DNA from: DASTQL01 sp035462375
GTDB lineage: Bacteria > Actinomycetota > Actinomycetes > Jiangellales > Jiangellaceae
Assembly: GCA_035462375.1 (NCBI GenBank)
Contig: DATHUJ010000076.1
Coordinates: 1-20,650 of the forward strand
Direction: 5' to 3'
DNA length: 20,650 nucleotides
The position numbers and the translations under genes were made by a program. This document shows, one piece after another, positions 1 through 7,839 of the stretch (position 1 is its first letter; every line of letters begins with the position of its first letter). The notes beneath the pieces were generated by a model. That model made no database searches. It was not told the DNA's origin and saw only the letters and a program-made list of their open reading frames with translations.

Positions 1-415
1 CCCCCACATCGGCGGGGGTGGCCCGGAACAGGTCCCGGTTCCGCACCATGACCTGGCTCACAGACCCAACAGAATGCCATCCCCCACGGCGGGTCAAGGG
101 CCAGCGCGAACTGGGCCTCCGCCCGGGCCGACACCGACCGCGACCGCTACATCATGGCGTGCACGACGCCAGCCTGGACCGAACTGCTCCGTGCGCCAGC
201 CGCGCTGCCGGCGACATCCCGCTCAAGCGCCATCGAACTCCCCCAACTAGGCAAGCTGACGATCTCCCAGCCCACACCATCAAGTCCGTCCAGCAGTGCC
301 CTCGGGTGGCGCGTCATACCGCGCCAGTGGGGCACGACCTGCTTGGGCAACGCGATCGCACTCTTCTGCCGCGGATGGTGCGCGCTACGGCGTCTTCACT
401 CAGGAGCGTGCACGG
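1..415. other. Gene-poor stretch, no supported gene
   Basis: Several overlapping frames are open here, but none has a convincing ribosome binding site, a recognisable domain or the codon pattern of the genes further along. One plus-strand frame near 130-155 reads ADTDRDRY, which resembles the short DTDRDR stretch near the end of ClpP proteases, but the match does not extend on either side. The stretch is probably non-coding or decayed DNA downstream of the SRPBCC gene. Confidence 0.4.
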
Positions 416-874
416 TCACCCACGCTCAGCAAGGGCAGCGAGTCGGTCGAGCGAGGTCTGAAGCTTGTCCGCCGTAGTCGCCTGAGCGCGTGGAATCCGA
501 CGCTCATCGGACAGCTGGGTCCAGTCGTAGGTGTGGGTTACCCGCGTACTCGACGAGTCGATCGGCTCGAGTTCCCATCGCCACAGGTGCCCTGGCGCTT
601 CCTGTCCCGGCTCGGCAGGTCTCCAAGCGATACGGTGGCCCTCGTCGAACTCGACTACGTGGTTTTCCCGGACGTGGCCTTTCGTGGTGGTCATGGTGAA
701 GACATCACCGACGGCACGGACTCGCTGCCCCGGAGGCGCCTCCGATAGGTTGTCGTTGCCGTCCCAGCGAGGCTGTTGGGTCGGGTCGGCGATGAGCTCG
801 AAGATCTGCCCTGCCTCGGCCAAGATCTCGCGGCTGGCGCTGACGACGCGCAGATCCTCATGGTGACCGGTCAT
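416..874 (-). CDS. SRPBCC family protein (polyketide cyclase/dehydrase-like)
   Basis: A 152-residue protein with the layout of the START/Bet v1-like SRPBCC fold, a helix-grip barrel that binds hydrophobic ligands. Visible landmarks are an N-terminal 'SREILAEAGQIFELIADPTQQPRWDG' type opening (helix 1 then the P-x-x-x-x-W-D motif), a central beta-rich part with 'RENHVVEFDEGHRIAWRP', and a late 'TRVTHTYDWTQL' strand before a long C-terminal helix. The open frame extends to 937. I place the start at the ATG at 874, because the extra 21 residues upstream are Cys-rich and unlike the family. The ligand and pathway cannot be told. It stands alone on the minus strand and is not clearly in an operon. 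The family assignment is fairly firm; the function is unknown. Confidence 0.75.
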   Translation of the reverse strand: MTGHHEDLRVVSASREILAEAGQIFELIADPTQQPRWDGNDNLSEAPPGQRVRAVGDVFTMTTTKGHVRENHVVEFDEGHRIAWRPAEPGQEAPGHLWRWELEPIDSSSTRVTHTYDWTQLSDERRIPRAQATTADKLQTSLDRLAALAERG

Positions 875-1067
875 CGCCCCATCGAAGCACACGACGCAGA
901 CCGCAGGCCGCCAACAAGGGGGCAACCCCGAACACACGCTCCTACCGCAGTGGAGGGCGGCTGCCTCGCCGGCTGCCGCTGGCGAGGACGTCGGTGCGGG
1001 GGCTCTGCCTTCGCTACCCAGCGCATATGCGCTTGTTGTCAGGCGGGCGCCCTGAGAGGCTCACACC

Positions 1068-1400
1068 ATGCCGCCCAGCACCGTGGACCCACCTTTTGAT
1101 CAGCTCCTGGCAACCGCAGAGGCAGTCGCCCAGGCACGGCGCGAGGTGGACCTCGAGATGGCTCGTGAGGTGTTCCTGGAGGCGGCGACGCTGCTCCACA
1201 ACGGCCTCGCCCTTGACGGTCTAGACGAACACGACGCCAGCGCCGTTGTCGCTGGGTTGTGCGTCGATCTCGTTGCTGCAGATCCCGGCGCCGCAGTGCG
1301 CGCGCGTTCCCAGGCATCATTGGAGGCTCCCGGAGATCTGCACGACCCACAGGGAGTTGCCGCGTCCTACCTCGTCTCGGCGGCGATCCTGCAACTCTGA
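1068..1400 (+). CDS. Hypothetical protein, small and acidic
   Basis: An open frame of 110 residues starting at an ATG with a weak purine stretch (GAGAGG) upstream. The product is acidic and predicted mostly helical (long runs such as 'LLATAEAVAQARREVDLEMAREVFLEAATLL'), without signal peptide or membrane segment. I recognise no domain. Its composition (Ala, Asp, Glu and Leu rich, few Ser/Arg/Pro runs) is that of a real actinobacterial protein rather than a shadow frame, which is the main reason to keep it. A small hairpin follows the stop. Function unknown. Confidence 0.5.
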   Translation: MPPSTVDPPFDQLLATAEAVAQARREVDLEMAREVFLEAATLLHNGLALDGLDEHDASAVVAGLCVDLVAADPGAAVRARSQASLEAPGDLHDPQGVAASYLVSAAILQL

Positions 1401-1424
1401 GAGATCAACGCGCGCCCAGGCAGC

Positions 1425-1440
1425 GCCGGATCATTCCGGC
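1425..1440 (+). terminator. Possible hairpin terminator after the small hypothetical gene
   Basis: A perfect 6-bp stem GCCGGA/TCCGGC closes on a 4-nt loop, 24 nt after the stop codon at 1400. No T-run follows, as is common for actinobacterial terminators. The position fits, but the stem is short, so this is tentative. Confidence 0.3.
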
Positions 1441-1600
1441 CGCGACTCCGGCCTCGGGCCCCCGAAGTCGGTAACGACGAACACGCCCCGACCGAAAGCG
1501 CGGACAGGGGTGCCGGAGCGCTGAAGCGACCTCAGGCACTCACAGGCCGCTGGTGGAACGCAGCTGCCATGGCAGGGTGGCCCGTCGTGAGGGGGTGACC

Positions 1601-2119
1601 GTGTCGGACTCGGTGGTCGTGCGTCCCGCCCAACTCGGGGACGTCGAAGGGATGGCGCGCGTCGTCGTTCGATCGTGGCAGGAGACCTATCGCGGGCTCA
1701 TGTCCGACGTCGTGCTCGACGATCCCGAGTTCCTGGCAGACCGAGAGCGCTTCTGGACCGCGGCACTCACCGACGAGCGCTTCCGCCAGAATCGGATTGC
1801 CGTGGCCGAACGAGGCGGGCGGGTGATCGGCGTCGCCATGTCTGGACCGCCGCTGGACGACGACGCGCGTTGGGCGACGCAGCTCTACGTGCTGTACGTC
1901 CATGCGGCGGATCACGGCTCAGGCGCCGGCGCCGGGCTTCTCCGCTCGGTCGTTCTCCCCACCGAGTCAGCGGCGCTGTGGGTCGCCGATCCGAACCCAC
2001 GTGCTGAGGCGTTCTATCGCAAGCACGGCTTCGTTCCCGATGGGTCGATCAAGGTCGAGGACGGCGTACGGGAGATACGCATGGTCCGCGACCGACCGCA
2101 GCGCCGACAAGCGCGGTAG
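1601..2119 (+). CDS. GNAT family N-acetyltransferase
   Basis: A 172-residue protein of the Gcn5-related N-acetyltransferase fold, which transfers an acetyl group from acetyl-CoA to an amine. It opens with the usual beta strand 'VVVRPAQLGDVEGMARVV'. The acetyl-CoA pyrophosphate loop is at about residues 95-112 ('LYVHAADHGSGAGAGLL', matching the family's R/Q-x-x-G-x-G/A form loosely, with His/Gly in place of Arg). The late 'NPRAEAFYRKHGF' segment at about 131-143 is the classic motif B region. I chose the GTG at 1601 because GAGGGGG ends about 6 nt upstream; longer reading to 1553 adds a basic tail with no support. The substrate is not predictable. It appears monocistronic. Confidence 0.85.
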   Translation: MSDSVVVRPAQLGDVEGMARVVVRSWQETYRGLMSDVVLDDPEFLADRERFWTAALTDERFRQNRIAVAERGGRVIGVAMSGPPLDDDARWATQLYVLYVHAADHGSGAGAGLLRSVVLPTESAALWVADPNPRAEAFYRKHGFVPDGSIKVEDGVREIRMVRDRPQRRQAR

Positions 2120-2315
2120 CCACGCGTCCTGGGCCGGACAGGTGTTGAGCAGCCGAGAACAACCGCATCTGACGCGTGGAGGGCGGCTACGCTCGCCTTA
2201 GGCCGCGTGTGATGCCGACGTACACCATGATTCGCCGCCCCCAAGGGGTGCCTCACCGTCAGCATCGCGACCCGGCGGTTGGGGCTCGCTTCGTTGGGTC
2301 GCCAGCGAGGTCACC

Positions 2316-2419
2316 ATGTCCACCACCAACACCACAACGCTGATGCCGTTCAGCCCGAGGCCATGACACAGGCCCAGCTCGCCGCGGTGTCCTACCGAGC
2401 GCGCTACTCCGGGCACACG
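2316..2419 (+). pseudogene. Remnant of the 5' end of a tyrosine recombinase/integrase gene
   Basis: An ATG at 2316, with GAGG about 6 nt upstream, opens a Thr-rich leader ending 'TTTLMPF' that stops at 2364. The next frame carries on as 'QPEAMTQAQLAAVSYRARY' and then SGHT. The pattern 'QLAAVSxxARYSGHT' is, from memory, the start of the N-terminal SAM-like (core-binding) domain of actinobacterial tyrosine-type site-specific integrases. Joining the two halves needs a one-base shift near 2350. After position 2419 the similarity ends and no catalytic domain follows, so this is a truncated, frameshifted remnant. The remnant runs up to the methyltransferase gene. The identification rests on recalled family sequence and about 35 residues. 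Confidence 0.45.
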
Positions 2420-2501
2420 GTCGGTGGTTGCGTTCGGTGCTGTGATGAGGGGGCAAGCCTCGCGTCGCGAGACGTGCACGACGGGTGCGGAGGTCAGCCT
2501 G

Positions 2502-3098
2502 ATGATCATGTACGCCCTCCTCTACCGCCTCGGGTTCACCCCCTGGGAGCGTTATGGAGCGGCCACGGCAGCAAGCTTCGGCGCCCTCCTGGACCGGGAG
2601 GAGGCAGAGCGGTCGCGCCCGCTCGGTCGGGTGCTGGATCTTGGCTGTGGCCGTGGCCAGAGGACCCACGAGCTCGCGAAGCGGGGCTGGGAGGCCGTGG
2701 GCATCGACAACATCCCCCGCGCCATCGAGGCGGCGACCCGCCGTCGCGTCGCCGGCGCCACCTTTGTGGTTGGCGACGTGACTGACCTGGCGAAGGCTGA
2801 CCTGGGCACATTCGACTTCTTCCTGGACTCCGGCTGCTTCCACCACCTGAACTCCGAGGAGCGTCTGGCCGCGGGTCGGGGCGTCTCCGCTCTTGCCCAT
2901 CCGGGTGCCACGCTGCTGATGCTGGAGTTCCAGGCGACCCGTCTGCGCTCGGTCGCGGGTGCGGTGACGAGGGCGGACGTCGAGGCCGCGTTCCCGGACT
3001 GGGAGATGCTCTCGGTCACGTCCGCGGACACCACGGGCCTGGGATGGCCGCTGACGAGGACAGCGCCACAGTGGTACCGGCTCCGACGACAGGCCTAG
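2502..3098 (+). CDS. Class I SAM-dependent methyltransferase
   Basis: A 198-residue cytosolic methyltransferase. Motif I, the SAM-binding glycine loop 'VLDLGCGRG', lies at residues 44-52. The acidic residue ending strand 2 is D69 in 'GIDN', and 'GDVTDL' at about 91-96 is the third SAM contact. A 'DSGCFHHL' segment at 109-116 takes the place of motif IV. The later part carries the usual C-terminal strands and ends 'PQWYRLRR'. The start is the ATG at 2502, preceded by GGAGG with 8-nt spacing; the open frame reaches back to 2424 but those codons look like noise. The length suits small-molecule methyltransferases. Substrate unknown. Confidence 0.85.
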   Translation: MIMYALLYRLGFTPWERYGAATAASFGALLDREEAERSRPLGRVLDLGCGRGQRTHELAKRGWEAVGIDNIPRAIEAATRRRVAGATFVVGDVTDLAKADLGTFDFFLDSGCFHHLNSEERLAAGRGVSALAHPGATLLMLEFQATRLRSVAGAVTRADVEAAFPDWEMLSVTSADTTGLGWPLTRTAPQWYRLRRQA

Positions 3099-3539
3099 GA
3101 CCGTCGAACTCAACTGTCCACCGCCGCAACCCACGGCGACCGTCAGACGTGACCAGTCGCCCACACCTGGGACCTCATCGGACCGCCTCGAGGAACACGC
3201 TCGTGCCGATGGGCGTGAACCTTGACGAGCTCCGGCTGAGCGCCGCCGCTGGTCAGACTCTCCCGCGGGCGGATCGCCGATCCTCGCTGCATCCCGACAG
3301 CGCTTGCACCCAGCTCTTCTGCCGCAGGCAGGTGTCGCGCTGTCCGCCCAGTTGTCGACCCTGGCGAGAGACTTCCGGGCGTGCGCCGTCTGGCTCTCAC
3401 AACCAGCCGTCGGCCAGTGTGCCCGCCTTGGTCCGGGTCACCGTGGCAGGCACTCGGCTGGCACCAGGGTCAGCACTGATGACCATGTGGCCTGCAGCGC
3501 GCACCCTGAGAAGGGGCGTTCAGGAGGGACGACGCGACG
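3099..3539. other. Stretch without a supported gene
   Basis: Frames open on both strands here give Arg/Ser/Pro-rich translations with no domain and no convincing ribosome binding site. I see no tRNA-like fold and no long repeat. A GGAGGG at about 3523-3528 near the right edge may serve the broken membrane protein gene that follows. The stretch belongs to the low-density left part of the window and may be decayed DNA. Confidence 0.4.
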
Positions 3540-3935
3540 ATGAGGCTGGCGGCCGCACTGCGTGGTTGAGCGGGCTGGGCGGGGTGCCCGGCGTCTACGG
3601 GACCTGGTACCACGCCGAGTACGGCCATGTCTGGACGTTCATGGGATTCCCGACGTACAGCGACGGGACCTTGTTTGTGAGCGCAGGTCTCGACACGAGC
3701 GTCCCGCTCCTGGCCGCTTTCGTCGTCGTGTGTGTCGTCGAGGTCGTCCTCGGCGTACTTCTCTGGATGCGGCGATGGAGTGGAGCCGCGTTGTCACTTG
3801 CGCTGCTGCCGCTGGAGTTCGCGTTCTGGATCGGCTTCGGGGTTGCCGTTTGGCCCGGTGGCCGGGATCGTCCGGACCGCGGTCGTGCTGACGTCGTGGC
3901 CGACCCGCGAGAAGGCCGCCGCACTCCACGCCTGA
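3540..3935 (+). pseudogene. Small integral membrane protein gene, frameshifted
   Basis: One frame gives 'GVPGVYGTWYHAEYGHVW' followed by two strong hydrophobic segments (about 3703-3768 and 3790-3855). The reading then degenerates into Arg/Gly/Asp-rich sequence. A second frame takes over at once with 'LPFGPVAGIVRTAVVLTSW' and ends cleanly at 3935. Joined, the protein would read '...FAFWIGFGLPFGPVAGIVR...', a sensible continuation into a third membrane segment. The switch point is the GGGG run at 3839-3842, so one extra G would explain it. The start is uncertain. ATG 3540 with GGAGGG upstream gives 'MRLAAALR' but hits a stop at 3567, which implies a second shift; TTG 3566 or GTG 3584 in the main frame are alternatives. 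It is either a pseudogene or a sequencing error. No function is recognised. Confidence 0.5.
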
Positions 3936-3998
3936 TTGATTGACCGGCCCAAGCCACGAACGGATCCAGGACGCACTCACTCGCACACGGATTGCGCG

Positions 3999-4535
3999 TC
4001 ACTCAGCGGAGGCTCGGCCGGTGGCCCGGGCCACCCGGTCCTCGAGCTCCGCGAGCTGGGCGTGGACGTCACTGCCGACGTCGAGGGCATGCACGCGGAG
4101 GATGTCGCCGTCGAGCTCGTAGGAGAGCGTGCCGGGCATGAGGCTGACCATGTCGACCACGAGCAGCCGGGCGTCGCCGGCCGGGAGGCGTAGCCGGTGC
4201 TCGACGACGCCCGGGTCGAGGTCGACGCGCCGGCCCATCGCGCGGCGGGCCACTTCGACGCCGCCGACGAAGGAGCGGCGGACGAACCATCCGGCGAGAC
4301 CGAGGACGCCGGCCAGGCGAGACAAGACCGCGCCTCGCGACGGCCGGAGTGGCCACAGCAGCACGCTCACCACCGTCGCCAGCGCCACGACAACGACGCC
4401 GTACGTCCACAGGCCGCTGTCGCCCTCGGTCATCGCCCACCAGACGACGGCGAGGGCGGCGAAGCGCAGCGCCACCGACCCGGCCAGCACCGGCCAGCCG
4501 ACCCGGCGAGCACTCGTCGAAGGCCGCCGGGTCAT
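3999..4535 (-). CDS. mnhE: Na+/H+ antiporter subunit E (MnhE/MrpE)
   Basis: A 178-residue membrane protein and the last gene of the antiporter operon. An N-terminal pair of hydrophobic segments (about residues 15-62) is followed by a soluble C-terminal domain. That domain carries the family signature: 'SLMPGTLSYELDGDILRVHA', corresponding to the usual S-L-T-P-G-T...VH-L pattern, at about 115-150. MrpE is an auxiliary membrane subunit needed for full assembly and activity of Mrp complexes. The ATG at 4535 overlaps the stop of the upstream gene as ATGA, and GGGAGG lies about 7 nt upstream, so the start is well supported. Placing E last is unlike the classic A-B-C-D-E-F-G order, where E precedes F and G. 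Confidence 0.9.
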   Translation of the reverse strand: MTRRPSTSARRVGWPVLAGSVALRFAALAVVWWAMTEGDSGLWTYGVVVVALATVVSVLLWPLRPSRGAVLSRLAGVLGLAGWFVRRSFVGGVEVARRAMGRRVDLDPGVVEHRLRLPAGDARLLVVDMVSLMPGTLSYELDGDILRVHALDVGSDVHAQLAELEDRVARATGRASAE

Positions 4536-6316
4536 CGCACACCTCCCGCCACGACACCCGCGCCGACAAGGGCGGCGAGAACGACCAGCACGACCAGCCC
4601 CGAGACCTCCCACCGCTCGAGCCGCGACTCGCCGCGGCCGGCCAGTACGCTCACGCCCCCGGCCTCATGGGACGCCCGAGCGAGCGACGACCTGGCCCAG
4701 CCCGCGAGCTGCGTCACCCTGGACACCGCCGGCCCGACCACGCGACCAAGCCGCCCGACGAGCCGTTCCTCCGGAACCACGAGATCCCCCGGCGGCAGGA
4801 ATCGCCCGTCCGGGTGCGCCGCCCACCCCGGCAGCAGGTCGCGGGCCGAGAGCCACATCCCCACCCCCGCCAGCACGATCCCGAGCAGCACCGGCCACGC
4901 CGCCTCCCACAGGGTCACCGGCTCGAGCTCGGGCACCGACGAGACCGGCAGCCACCGACCGGCGAGCACCCAGGTGACGACGATCCCCGCGCCGACGAGC
5001 ACCGACCACGCCCACAGCTCGCCGTCGGCGCCGCGCGACTCCGAATCGCCGCGCATCAGCAGCCACGCGTAGCGGGCGAGCAGCAGCGTCGACCCGGTCG
5101 CCACCAGCGGGAGGAGCAAGACCAGGTCCAGCCCCGCCACCGTGACCCCCTCCACCGCGGTCTTGGCGGCGTACTTCGCCACCGCCCCACTGCTGAAAGG
5201 CGCTCCGGCGACGGCCAGGCACGCTCCGACCAGCCCGACCCCGACCCACCAGCGCAGCCAGCCGGCGCCATGCCGCCGCCACACCGGTACGCCGAGGAAG
5301 AGCGCCCCCTTGGCCAGGCCGTGATGCACCGCGTAGAGCACCGCGGCGACGACCGCCGCCTCGGCCAGCTCCGGCGCGGCCAGGGCCGCCCCCACCACCA
5401 CGGCGAGGAAGCCCATCTGGCTGACACTGCTGTAGGCCAGCGCGACCTTCGTGTCGCCCTGCAGGAGGCCCGCTGGGACGGCGAGGAACGCCCCGAGCAG
5501 CGCCAGCACGACGAGCAGCGTCCCCCACCCCACGTACGCGGCCTCGCCCAGCGGCAGGAAGGCGAGCCAACCGACCAGCCCCGCCTTGATCATCGTCCCG
5601 GAGAGCACCGCGCTGGCCGGCGGCGGCGCGGCCGGGTGCGCCAGCGGCAGCCACACGTGCAGCGGTACGGTCCCCGCCTTGACCGCGAAGCCCGCCAACA
5701 GCAGGCCGATGATCAGCCCCGCCCACGGCGAGGCGGCCACCGCCGCGGGAGCGTCGGCGATCACCAGTCCGCCGGCGTCGACGACGAGCAGCAGCCCTGC
5801 CAGGATCGCCGTCTCGCTCAGCACCGTGAGCACCAGGTAGACCCGTCCCGCCCGGCGCGCCGCGTCGGTCCCCTCGTGCACCACCAGCCCGTACCCGGCG
5901 AAGCTCATCAGCGCGAAGGAGAGGTAGAAGGTCACCGCGTCGGCGGCGAGGAAGACGCCGGCGTTGCCGATGAAGCAGGTGAGCATGAAGGCCACCAGCG
6001 CCGGGGCCCGCGGCGGCCGGGTCGAGGCGATCGCGACCAGCCCCGCGGCGTAGAGCAGCACAGCCACCAGCAGCAGCGGCCGCCCGACAGCGCCGACCTC
6101 GAGGCTGGTCCCGAGCAGCAGCCACGGCAGGTCCAGCGTCCCCGCCGCCTGGCCGACCAGCGCCAGCACCAGCGCGGGCAGTAGCACCACCGCCGCGTAC
6201 CGTACGAGCTGCCCCCGCACCCGGGCGGCCGTCCGCTCCGGCACGAGCCCGGCCAGCCCCATCGCCAGCACGGTGGCGATCGGGGCCAGCACGGCGAGGG
6301 CCCACAGTGCGGTCAC
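4532..6316 (-). CDS. NuoL/M-like proton-conducting transporter subunit (third of three, HyfB-like)
   Basis: A 594-residue polytopic protein of the proton_antipo_M family (complex I NuoL/M/N, MrpA/D, HyfB). The ion-path motif 'VKAGTVPLHVWLPLAHPAAP', with its TM7 lysine, is present. So are 'SGTMIKAGL' (TM8 lysine) and 'HHGLAKGALFL'. The TM5 glutamate normally found in a (W/Y)-E-L/V-M context is replaced by Ala135 in 'SFALMSFAGYG', an unusual loss in a residue known to be essential in MrpA and MrpD. A C-terminal extension ends in a final hydrophobic helix. The start is GTG 6316, which overlaps the preceding stop as GTGA; an in-frame extension to 7642 is a shadow of the upstream gene. It resembles hydrogenase-4 B subunits more than MrpA. 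Its role, perhaps structural or in coupling, is inferred. Confidence 0.85.
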   Translation of the reverse strand: MTALWALAVLAPIATVLAMGLAGLVPERTAARVRGQLVRYAAVVLLPALVLALVGQAAGTLDLPWLLLGTSLEVGAVGRPLLLVAVLLYAAGLVAIASTRPPRAPALVAFMLTCFIGNAGVFLAADAVTFYLSFALMSFAGYGLVVHEGTDAARRAGRVYLVLTVLSETAILAGLLLVVDAGGLVIADAPAAVAASPWAGLIIGLLLAGFAVKAGTVPLHVWLPLAHPAAPPPASAVLSGTMIKAGLVGWLAFLPLGEAAYVGWGTLLVVLALLGAFLAVPAGLLQGDTKVALAYSSVSQMGFLAVVVGAALAAPELAEAAVVAAVLYAVHHGLAKGALFLGVPVWRRHGAGWLRWWVGVGLVGACLAVAGAPFSSGAVAKYAAKTAVEGVTVAGLDLVLLLPLVATGSTLLLARYAWLLMRGDSESRGADGELWAWSVLVGAGIVVTWVLAGRWLPVSSVPELEPVTLWEAAWPVLLGIVLAGVGMWLSARDLLPGWAAHPDGRFLPPGDLVVPEERLVGRLGRVVGPAVSRVTQLAGWARSSLARASHEAGGVSVLAGRGESRLERWEVSGLVVLVVLAALVGAGVVAGGVR

Positions 6317-7839
6317 AGGCTCGAGTAGCTCCTTTCCGCGATGAAGCGCGCCATCTCCAGCGGCGAGTACGGCAGCCCGGCGAGCAGCCCGGCCAGCAGC
6401 GCGAAGCCCGCCGCAGCCACCGCCGGAAACACCAGCGATGGCGGCGCCTCGAAGGTTCTCCGCTGCCGGTGCGGTTCGGTGTGCCACTTCGCGCCCTCGG
6501 CCGGCCGGAACCACAGCGCGTAGACCGCCGGCAGGAAGTACGCGGCGTTGAGCACGCTGCTGATGAGCAGGATCAGCACCACCCACGGCTGCCCGGCGTC
6601 GAGCCCGCCGAGCCCCAGCTGCCACTTCGACACGAAGCCCGCCACCGGCGGCAGGCCGATCATTCCGAAGGCGGCGATGGTGAAGGCGGCCGACGTGAGC
6701 GGCAGCCGCCGGCCGACCCCGGCGAGTCGGCTCACCTTGGTCACCCCGAGCGCCTCGGCGAGGATGCCGGCGCAGAAGAAGAGCGTGATCTTCATCAGAC
6801 CCTGGTGCACGAGGTGAACGATTCCGCCCGCAGTGGAGACGACGCCGAGCACCGACGCGCCAAGGGTGATGTACGAGACCTGGCTGACGGTCGAGAAGGC
6901 GAGCCGCCGCTTGATGTCGTCCTGCCGCAGCGCCAGCACCGACCCGTACACGATGGTGAGCGCCGCGAGCACGGCGAGCGGGCCGAGCACGCCCAGGGCG
7001 TCGGCGGTCTCCACGCCGTACGTCTGGTGGATCACCCGGACGATGCCGAAGACGCCGGCCTTGACCACCGCCACCGCGTGCAGCAGCGCGCTCACCGGCG
7101 CGGGCGCGATCATCGCCAGCGGCAGCCAGCTGTGTAGGGGCACGATCGCCGCCTTGACCCCGAGTCCCGCGATCAGCAGGGCGAAGACCCACAGCGCGAC
7201 GGCCGGCTGCTCCGCCGCGAGCCTGGCCAGCTCCTCCGTACCGCCGTCGGTGAACTCCACCGGCCCGACCAGCCACGTCAGCCAGGCCACACCGAGCAGG
7301 AGGACGACGCCGCCGCCGAGCGTGTACGCGAGGTAGACCCGCGCCCCGGCGAGCGCCTGTCGGGTGCCGTTGTGGGCGACCAGCGGGAAGGTCGCCAGCG
7401 TCAGCACCTCGTAGAAGATCAGGAAGGTCACCAGGTTGCCGGAGAGCGCGATGCCGACGGTCGCGGTCACGCACAGGCTGAAGAAGCCGAAGAAGCGGCT
7501 GCGGTGCGGCTTGCCCTCCAGGTAGCCGATCGCGTAGATCGTCGTCACCAGCCAGAGCAGCGCGGACAGCCCGACGAAGAGCAGGGAGAAGGGCTCCGCC
7601 CGCAGGACGAGGTCGATGCCGGGCAGCAGCGGCGCCCGCCACTCGAGCTCGGTGCCGGCCAGCACCGGCGGGATCAGCGCGACGACCAGGGCGACCTTGG
7701 CGAGGGCACCGCCGAGGTTGAGGACCGTCCGGGTGCGGACCTGCTCCTCGCGGAGGAAGAAGATGACCACGCCGGGGACGAGCGAGGTCAGCAGCATCAG
7801 CACCGGGATCGGGCTGGCCACGGTCTCGACGCCGGTCAT
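6313..7839 (-). CDS. NuoL/M-like proton-conducting transporter subunit (second of three, MrpA-N/NuoL-like)
   Basis: A 508-residue polytopic proton_antipo_M protein. All hallmark residues are visible: 'LIFYEVLTLATF' with the TM5 glutamate, 'LGVKAAIVPLHSWLPLAM' with the TM7 lysine, 'APAPVSALLHAVAVVKAGVF' with the TM8 lysine, and 'HLVHQGLMKITLFF'. The 'LPPVAGFVSKW' region is also typical. The motif spelling (HSWLP...APxPVSALLHA...VKAGV) is closest to NuoL and the MrpA N-terminal part. The MrpA C-terminal part is encoded separately upstream. It probably moves protons or cations through the membrane arm of the complex. Start ATG 7839 shares one base with the upstream stop (TGATG), and GGGGAGG sits about 6 nt before it. 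The open frame extends upstream to 9429 only as a shadow. Confidence 0.9.
   Translation of the reverse strand: MTGVETVASPIPVLMLLTSLVPGVVIFFLREEQVRTRTVLNLGGALAKVALVVALIPPVLAGTELEWRAPLLPGIDLVLRAEPFSLLFVGLSALLWLVTTIYAIGYLEGKPHRSRFFGFFSLCVTATVGIALSGNLVTFLIFYEVLTLATFPLVAHNGTRQALAGARVYLAYTLGGGVVLLLGVAWLTWLVGPVEFTDGGTEELARLAAEQPAVALWVFALLIAGLGVKAAIVPLHSWLPLAMIAPAPVSALLHAVAVVKAGVFGIVRVIHQTYGVETADALGVLGPLAVLAALTIVYGSVLALRQDDIKRRLAFSTVSQVSYITLGASVLGVVSTAGGIVHLVHQGLMKITLFFCAGILAEALGVTKVSRLAGVGRRLPLTSAAFTIAAFGMIGLPPVAGFVSKWQLGLGGLDAGQPWVVLILLISSVLNAAYFLPAVYALWFRPAEGAKWHTEPHRQRRTFEAPPSLVFPAVAAAGFALLAGLLAGLPYSPLEMARFIAERSYSSL

Noticed and set aside
125..160. Possible ClpP C-terminal fragment (ADTDRDRY)
   Set aside because: Only about eight residues fit; the flanks do not match ClpP in any frame.
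2259..3164. 301-codon minus-strand open frame opposite the methyltransferase
   Set aside because: Basic and low-complexity, with no motifs; the plus strand has a full SAM-binding motif set and a good ribosome binding site.
4349..6184. Very long plus-strand open frame (611 codons) opposite the third NuoL/M gene
   Set aside because: It is rich in Arg, Pro, Gln and His with no domain, as expected for the antisense of a GC-rich membrane protein gene. The minus-strand frame has clear family motifs.
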